In this document: positions 59,070 through 64,000 of the stretch, piece by piece
How positions within the stretch are numbered: the stretch's first letter is position 1
How the letters are laid out: every line of letters begins with the position of its first letter
Origin: Leptospira semungkisensis
GTDB taxonomy: Bacteria; Spirochaetota; Leptospiria; Leptospirales; Leptospiraceae
Direction: 5' to 3'
Assembly: GCF_004770055.1 (NCBI RefSeq)
Contig: NZ_RQEP01000019.1
Coordinates: 1 to 64,000 of the forward strand
DNA: 64,000 nucleotides
Program-made: the position numbers and the translations under genes
The notes under the pieces: generated by a model
Told to the model about the DNA's origin: nothing
Database searches by the model: none
What the model saw: only the letters and a program-made list of their open reading frames with translations

Positions 59070-60862
59070 TACGCCACCGGAAGTTCGATCCTAAACTTGC
59101 AACCGCCCAGTTCAGAAGAATCTACGGAAATATGACCATTATGGTCAATCACAGTTTTTTGAACAATCGCGAGCCCTATTCCGGAAGTATGCTCTTCTTT
59201 CGTGGAATAATAAGGTTCGAATACCTTTGATCTGTATTCGTTAGAAATCCCGATCCCATTGTCTTCTACAAGTAAAACGACGGAGCGTCTCATGATCCTT
59301 CTTTCCAATTTTGTGGAAATTCTTACTTTGCCTTGGGAAGAATTCAATTCTCCTTTCGACTTCTTCTTCTCAATCGCTTCCACAGCATTCTTAAAAAGAT
59401 TATTCATGACTCCCAAGAATAATTTCTTATCAATAAAGATCTCAGGAAGATTCTTTGCGAAGTTCAATTCTATTTGAATGCCGGGAGTATGTTCGAATAA
59501 TTTTGCGCTTTCCAATACCACCGGTTCGAGATGTTGGTTGATAAGCCTCGGGGTCGGCATTCTGGCAAACTCGGAGAACTCATTCACTAGATGTTCTAAG
59601 ATCTTTACTTGTCCTACTATCGTTTCCGTACCTTTAGTAACAATCTCTTGGAACTCTTCGGGAACTAAGTTATTTAATTTTCTGCGAATCCTTTCTGCGG
59701 ATAACTGAATTGGTGTAAGAGGATTTTTGATCTCATGAGCCATTCTTTGCGCTACTTCTTTCCAAGCAGCAATCCTTTGCGTATGCATGAGTTCTTCATT
59801 CTTAGATTTGAGATCCTTCACCATTTGATTGAAAGATTCAACCAGGGCTCCGATCTCTCCTCCTTCGGTAAGGGGAAGATTGATATCAGTATCTCCTAGA
59901 GAGACTTTTTGGGTCGCATTTGCGAGATCTATAATTGGTCTTGAGATTTTTCGCGCAAATAATAAAGAAAAGAAAATGGAAAGAAGGAATGTTACGATAA
60001 CAAGCAGGCTCAATGTAAGTCGGATCTCGTACGGAAGCTTTTCTTTCGTTAGATCCTTAGTGAGATAGTTCTTTCTTGTATTTAAGAGAGAATACGCCTT
60101 CTCTTCTTCTCCAATAAAAACACGTTTTCCTAATAAAAGGAATTTTTCAGGATCCTGAGAAGAGACTCGTATAAGATAATACGCGATATTCGGATGCACC
60201 GCTAAGCTTTCTGATATTCCGTCTTCTCCGGAGGAGGAAAATTCGAATTGAGGGACGGATAGCTTTAAGGTCCTATTCTCTAAGACGGCAACATTCTTTT
60301 CGAACCAGCCTACGTAGAATACTGGATTGGAGATTAGATCCAATTCATTTGCTCTATGAGTCAATAGTCCTGTACTCGGCTTTTCATTTCTGACCAAATT
60401 ACGAAGAAGTTTTCCTTTTTCTAATAGGCTTTTCTTTTCGGCTTTCAGTTCTTTTTGAATGAAGTAATCTCCCGAATCTAAAGCTTGTGCTATATCCAGC
60501 CCATAAAATCCTTCGAACACTTTTCCGATCACATTAGAAGATAAGAATAGAACCGGGAAGGAAGGAAGCATTGCGATGAACAAAAAGGAAAGGGAAAGTC
60601 TATAGCGAATAGAACTGCGAAGTCTTCCAGTCTCCAGATTGCGGCGGTTCCTATAGAAATATGAAAGCACTAAGAATAGAATGACTAGGGGAACTGTATA
60701 ATAAACGTAGATAAGCACACGATCAACGAACGCTACACCTTCGGAATTCCTGAATGAGATGAGTTCGGCAAGAATGACCGCAATCGTGATTACTCCGGAG
60801 AGTATGAATAGATCCCTAAGATAGTATCTATTCTCCTCGTTCCGGAATGGGAACCAGCTCAT
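59069..60862 (-). CDS. ntrY: NtrY-like membrane sensor histidine kinase
   Basis: 597 residues. Helices near 17-36, 48-70, 86-110 and 282-303 flank an extracytoplasmic segment of about 170 residues; a HAMP domain follows (ISRPIIDLANATQKVSLGDT), then the HisKA site MAHEIKNPLTPIQLSAERI (His376) and HATPase with NNLFKNAVEAIEKK, VEDNGIGI and HTSGIGLAIV. The PAS domain usual in NtrY is missing. It should phosphorylate the coupled NtrX. Overlaps HPr by four bases (ATGA). Confidence 0.92.
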   Translation of the reverse strand: MSWFPFRNEENRYYLRDLFILSGVITIAVILAELISFRNSEGVAFVDRVLIYVYYTVPLVILFLVLSYFYRNRRNLETGRLRSSIRYRLSLSFLFIAMLPSFPVLFLSSNVIGKVFEGFYGLDIAQALDSGDYFIQKELKAEKKSLLEKGKLLRNLVRNEKPSTGLLTHRANELDLISNPVFYVGWFEKNVAVLENRTLKLSVPQFEFSSSGEDGISESLAVHPNIAYYLIRVSSQDPEKFLLLGKRVFIGEEEKAYSLLNTRKNYLTKDLTKEKLPYEIRLTLSLLVIVTFLLSIFFSLLFARKISRPIIDLANATQKVSLGDTDINLPLTEGGEIGALVESFNQMVKDLKSKNEELMHTQRIAAWKEVAQRMAHEIKNPLTPIQLSAERIRRKLNNLVPEEFQEIVTKGTETIVGQVKILEHLVNEFSEFARMPTPRLINQHLEPVVLESAKLFEHTPGIQIELNFAKNLPEIFIDKKLFLGVMNNLFKNAVEAIEKKKSKGELNSSQGKVRISTKLERRIMRRSVVLLVEDNGIGISNEYRSKVFEPYYSTKEEHTSGIGLAIVQKTVIDHNGHISVDSSELGGCKFRIELPVA

Positions 60863-61125
60863 ATTGCAAAATCGCCTTCCACCAATTTTGCTAACGCAGA
60901 GGCGGCCTCTTCTTCTTGGGCTCCATCCGTTTTGATTGAGAATTCTTGTCCCGGAGCTAAGGCCAACATCATGAGTCCCATAATACTCTTTCCGTTTACT
61001 TCCACTCCGTCCTTGGAGACTAATACTTCGCAGGAATATTTTGCCGCGCAGTTTACGAATACGGATGCTGGGCGGGCATGCATGCCGGAACTGTTTTCGT
61101 TAATTTTGAGGTGGATTTCTTTCAA
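60859..61125 (-). CDS. ptsH: HPr-family phosphocarrier protein
   Basis: 88 residues. GMHARPASVFVN contains the EI-phosphorylated His16, and EVNGKSIMGLMMLA the regulatory Ser47 phosphorylated by HprK; so both sites are intact. Start is TTG, 26 bases inside hprK. With rpoN/ntrYX neighbours it could be an NPr-like regulatory HPr rather than a sugar carrier; no EI or EIIA gene is within the window. Confidence 0.93.
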   Translation of the reverse strand: MKEIHLKINENSSGMHARPASVFVNCAAKYSCEVLVSKDGVEVNGKSIMGLMMLALAPGQEFSIKTDGAQEEEAASALAKLVEGDFAI

Positions 61126-62062
61126 CTTTCCCTTGCTGCAAATATATATTTAATTTCTGACTGAATTCAGCGGCTGCGTTCTTTCCCAATTTCTTTAATC
61201 TTTGGTTCATTGCCGCGGTCTCAACGATGATTGGAATATTTCGTCCGGGACGAACAGGTAATTTGATAAGAGGGATATTTACTCCCAATACTTCTTCTGT
61301 TCGATTCTCCAAACCGGTACGATCGAATTCCTTTTCTTCGGTCCATTCTTCCAGATTTATGATAAGTTCTATGAGTTTGTGATCTCTTACGGAACCGATT
61401 CCGAAGATATCCTTAATATTCAAAATTCCTAATCCACGTATCTCCATGTGGTGGCGAAGAAGATCCGAGCAGGTTCCGATCAGATAACTCTCCGAAAGTC
61501 TACGGATCTCTACCATATCATCCGCTACTAATCTATGTCCTCTTTCGATCAACTCGAGGGCAGTCTCACTCTTACCTACTCCGCTTTTTCCGGAAAGAAG
61601 AATCCCGATACCGAATACTTCTATGAGTACTCCGTGCCTCATTGTGCGAGGAGCGAGACTTCTATCCAGGATCTGAGAGATGAGTGTGATGAATTTATGA
61701 GTGGATACATCCGAGCCTAAAAGAGGAATATTCAAGCGATTGCAATACTCCACGAAGATAGGAGGAGGAGTGTTTCCATGAGTGAATATGATACAATTCA
61801 AATGAAAGTGAAAGAATTCAGTAGCAAGATTTTCCAGATCCTGTCCCTCTTTGGAAGAGATATAGGCCCATTCTCCTTTTCCGAAGATCTGGATCCGATC
61901 ATGCGCAAAACTTTCGTAGAATCCTGTGAGAGAAAGTCCAGGACGGTTGATCTCGGAACTATGGATCCTATTTTGTAAACCATTCTCTCCAGCGATAAGC
62001 TGAAGTCCTAATTCCGGATGGTCTTTTAGAATATTGGAGACGTTGATCCCTGGTACGGACAT
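61100..62062 (-). CDS. hprK: HPr kinase/phosphorylase
   Basis: 320 residues. N-terminal MurF-like domain (about 1-130), then MRHGVLIEVFGIGILLSGKS with His143 and the P-loop GKSGVGKS (158-165), DDMVEIRRLSESYLIG and the HprK signature EIRGLGILNIKDIFGIGSVR. The enzyme phosphorylates and dephosphorylates the Ser of HPr. It lies between rpoN and HPr. The end overlaps the HPr start by 26 bases. Confidence 0.96.
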   Translation of the reverse strand: MSVPGINVSNILKDHPELGLQLIAGENGLQNRIHSSEINRPGLSLTGFYESFAHDRIQIFGKGEWAYISSKEGQDLENLATEFFHFHLNCIIFTHGNTPPPIFVEYCNRLNIPLLGSDVSTHKFITLISQILDRSLAPRTMRHGVLIEVFGIGILLSGKSGVGKSETALELIERGHRLVADDMVEIRRLSESYLIGTCSDLLRHHMEIRGLGILNIKDIFGIGSVRDHKLIELIINLEEWTEEKEFDRTGLENRTEEVLGVNIPLIKLPVRPGRNIPIIVETAAMNQRLKKLGKNAAAEFSQKLNIYLQQGKVERNPPQN

Positions 62063-62066
62063 TCTA

Positions 62067-63503
62067 TTATCTCGCTTCTAGAGATTTTACTTTCTTTCTT
62101 TGGTTAGAAGGAAGGATCTTTAAGATCTTTCTGTACTTGGCTACAGTCCTTCTCGCAATCTCGATCCCTTTACTCTCTATCTTTTCCACGATGTCTTGGT
62201 CGGACAAAGGATTTTCAGGATCTTCTTCTTTTACTAGATTGCGTATAATATCGTGAATGGTCTTAGAGGATTCCATTCCTCCTTCGGAACTCTTGGATTT
62301 TAATCCGGAGGAGAAGAACCATTTGAGTTCTAGAATTCCCCAGGATGTCTGCACATACTTGTTCGAAGTGATCCTGGAAACGGTGGATTCGTGAAGATCC
62401 AATCTTTCTGCAATGTCTTTTAGAGTAAGAGGCTTTAAGAAACGAACTCCTTTCTTAAAGAATTCGGTTTGCAGTTCTATGATTGCGGAGACAACCCTGT
62501 ACAAGGTTTGCCTTCTCTGATTTACGGAACGAATGAGCCATTCTGCTGAATTCAATTTGGTGGAGATATACTCTTTGTCAGAATCCTTGGCTCCTCCTCC
62601 CTTCTTTAGCATCCCCTTATATTCTTTATTGATCTTGAGTTTGGGAAGCCACTCGTCATTTAGAAGAATGCTGAACTCACCTTCTATTTCTCGAATGATC
62701 ACATCTGGAACGATATAATCAGGCTTTTGAGGAGTATATAATGTTGCTGGAAAAGGCTCTAACTTCTTGATCTCGGCGGCCATGGATTCGATTGCCTCGA
62801 TCGGTAGTCCCATTTTCTTGGAGATTCCCTTATAATCCAATTTTTCTAGGTCTTTCAAGTAATTGGAGATCAGATCGTGTAAATTCTTGTCTTCAGGCTT
62901 TAAGATCTTTGCCTGGATATATAATGTTTCTTGAATGCTCCCTGCTCCGATCCCTATAGGGTCCAATTGATGGATCTGCTCTAGAACCTTTCGGATCGTT
63001 TTTTGGGGCACTCCTATCTCAGCGGCAAGTTCAGTTTGGGTCTGTGAAATGAAACCTCTATCATCCAACATGGAGATAAGTATTTCGGCAATCTCCATTT
63101 CTTTTCCTTTTAAGGAAGAGATGCGCAATTGCCAAAGCAAATGCTCCGACAAAGACTGAGTATTTGGAGAAGATTCTATATATTTCTGATTTCTGTCGGA
63201 AGCGTCCGTATTTCTATATTGGGGTTTATCTAAGCTAAAGGATTCCTGCCAACCCGGATCCGAATTCTTGAGGAAGTCGTTCTTTTCCTTTCGTTTCAGG
63301 TCATCTACGGAATAGAGTTCCGGACTCTTGCTTCTTTCGGAAGAGATCTCCTCTTCCAGCATTGGGTTCTCGACTAATTCTGCACTGATCCGATCTGCGA
63401 GTTCCAGAGTAGACAGAGGCAAAAGCTCTATCGACTGACGCAAGTCTTGCGTCATGACAAGCTTCTGAGTCTGCTTCTGTACAAGCTGATGGTTCAGATT
63501 CAC
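62067..63503 (-). CDS. rpoN: RNA polymerase sigma-54 factor
   Basis: 478 residues. Region I is Gln/Leu-rich (VQKQTQKLVMTQDLRQSIEL), region II acidic, region III has the core-binding domain and an HTH (LKPLTLKDIAERLDLHESTV), and the RpoN box is ARRTVAKYRKILKI near residue 455. It starts at GTG, overlapping the lptB stop (GTGA). The lptB-rpoN order is widespread in Proteobacteria. It directs transcription with activators such as NtrX nearby. Confidence 0.97.
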   Translation of the reverse strand: MNLNHQLVQKQTQKLVMTQDLRQSIELLPLSTLELADRISAELVENPMLEEEISSERSKSPELYSVDDLKRKEKNDFLKNSDPGWQESFSLDKPQYRNTDASDRNQKYIESSPNTQSLSEHLLWQLRISSLKGKEMEIAEILISMLDDRGFISQTQTELAAEIGVPQKTIRKVLEQIHQLDPIGIGAGSIQETLYIQAKILKPEDKNLHDLISNYLKDLEKLDYKGISKKMGLPIEAIESMAAEIKKLEPFPATLYTPQKPDYIVPDVIIREIEGEFSILLNDEWLPKLKINKEYKGMLKKGGGAKDSDKEYISTKLNSAEWLIRSVNQRRQTLYRVVSAIIELQTEFFKKGVRFLKPLTLKDIAERLDLHESTVSRITSNKYVQTSWGILELKWFFSSGLKSKSSEGGMESSKTIHDIIRNLVKEEDPENPLSDQDIVEKIESKGIEIARRTVAKYRKILKILPSNQRKKVKSLEAR

Positions 63504-64000
63504 AGTTTGAAGTCCTCTCCCAAATACATTCGTTTGGCTTCCTTATCGTTAACGAGTTCCTTCGGTGTTCCAGCGATTAGGATTCTTCCACTATGCATGA
63601 TATATGCGCGGTCGGTGATTTTCAAGGTTTCACGAACATTGTGGTCCGTGATTAGAATGCCTAGTCCCTTCTTCTTTAAACTATTTATAACAGTTTGAAT
63701 GTCTTTAACAGCTATAGGGTCAACCCCTGCAAAAGGCTCGTCAAGAAGGATAAAATCCGGTTTAGTAACTAGAGCCCTCGCGATTTCGCATCTTCTTCTT
63801 TCCCCGCCGGACAGAGTAAAACCTTTTTGGTTTGCGACTCGCATAATTTGAAGCTCTAACAGCAGTTCGTCTCTTCTGCGGATGATCTCGGAGCGGGGAA
63901 TTTTTAAAGTCTCTAAGATCGCTTCTAAGTTTTCGGCAACCGTAAGTTTACGAAAAATAGATGCTTCTTGCGCTAAATAACCTACTCCCAATTTTGCACG
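63500..64000 (-). CDS. lptB: LptB, LPS-transport ABC ATPase (partial, N-terminus outside window)
   Basis: The C-terminal 166 residues are visible. LGVGYLAQEASIFRKLTVAE (Q-loop region), SGGERRRCEIARALVTKPDF (ABC signature), ILLDEPFAGVDPIAVKDIQT (Walker B) and ILITDHNVRETLKITDRAYI (His switch) match LptB closely. LptB powers LPS extraction through LptFG. The Walker A part and start lie beyond base 64000. Position upstream of rpoN is typical. Confidence 0.94.
   Translation of the reverse strand, partial: RAKLGVGYLAQEASIFRKLTVAENLEAILETLKIPRSEIIRRRDELLLELQIMRVANQKGFTLSGGERRRCEIARALVTKPDFILLDEPFAGVDPIAVKDIQTVINSLKKKGLGILITDHNVRETLKITDRAYIMHSGRILIAGTPKELVNDKEAKRMYLGEDFKL

Overview
The window reads as spirochaete chromosome, almost certainly Leptospira. 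The strongest pointer is a citramalate synthase (17771-19324) that agrees, from memory, almost throughout with the characterised L. interrogans CimA. A complete 12-gene type II secretion operon, a B12-dependent ribonucleotide reductase, an HprK/HPr/RpoN/NtrYX cluster and spirochaete-style lipoproteins fit the same assignment. Base composition looks richer in G+C than L. interrogans, so a saprophytic or P2-type species is possible; that is an impression, not a measurement. No phage, IS element, CRISPR array or rRNA gene was seen. One tRNA gene (Asn) is present. Genes are tightly packed and the only gap above 300 bases is 3276-3839.

Layout. 1-3.3 kb (minus strand): a bicarbonate-type transporter (SbtA family), an alginate-export-type outer-membrane porin and the start of a membrane protein cut by the window edge. 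3.8-5.5 kb: a membrane-anchored AraC-type regulator, divergent from sbtA. 5.5-16 kb: YchF, a Ser/Lys-rich exported protein, a ferritin-like protein, UbiA/UbiX-type quinone enzymes, a UVR-motif protein, Mrp, a phosphoesterase, a free-standing lipoyl domain and an unusual GHKL ATPase. 14.2-19.6 kb: xerC-hslV-hslU, then smr-cimA-pth. 19.7-26.7 kb: App1-type lipid phosphatase, DedA, an exported protein with an AI-2E-family permease, xseA-xseB, two small membrane proteins and a lipoprotein. 26.9-30.8 kb: tRNA-Asn and nrdJ.

31-44.6 kb: the T2SS operon gspC-D-E-F-G-H-I-J-K-L-M-N, all on the minus strand. It is preceded by a LysM/M23 peptidase and a small lipoprotein that end at a strong terminator only about 33 bases before gspC. 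44.7-46.5 kb: ComM (plus strand) and a small conserved protein.

46.6-64 kb (all minus strand) is an information-processing and regulation cluster. In transcription order it is lptB, rpoN, hprK, HPr, ntrY, ntrX, a UDG-like protein, priA, fmt, a PASTA-only protein and rpe; then rpsP, khpA, rimM, trmD and rplS with their own promoter and terminator; then rnhB, a FliK-like protein, an FlhB-C-terminal homologue (FlhX), a degenerate HD-GYP protein and YraN. Most junctions overlap by 1-4 bases and many starts are TTG or GTG, suggesting translational coupling. The order resembles a compressed form of the Firmicute priA-fmt-prkC-rpe and rpsP-ylqC-rimM-trmD-rplS-rnhB-ylqG-ylqH neighbourhoods. A kinase-less PASTA protein occupies the PrkC position.

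The most distinctive points are: the PASTA-only protein in the prkC slot; the RpoN/NtrYX/HprK/HPr operon without other PTS genes; a UDG-family-4-like protein with Fe-S cysteines but an altered active site; a PriA that seems to have lost one whole zinc site; the FliK-like/FlhX/degenerate HD-GYP trio; an orphan lipoyl domain; and a terminator placed to limit read-through into the T2SS operon.
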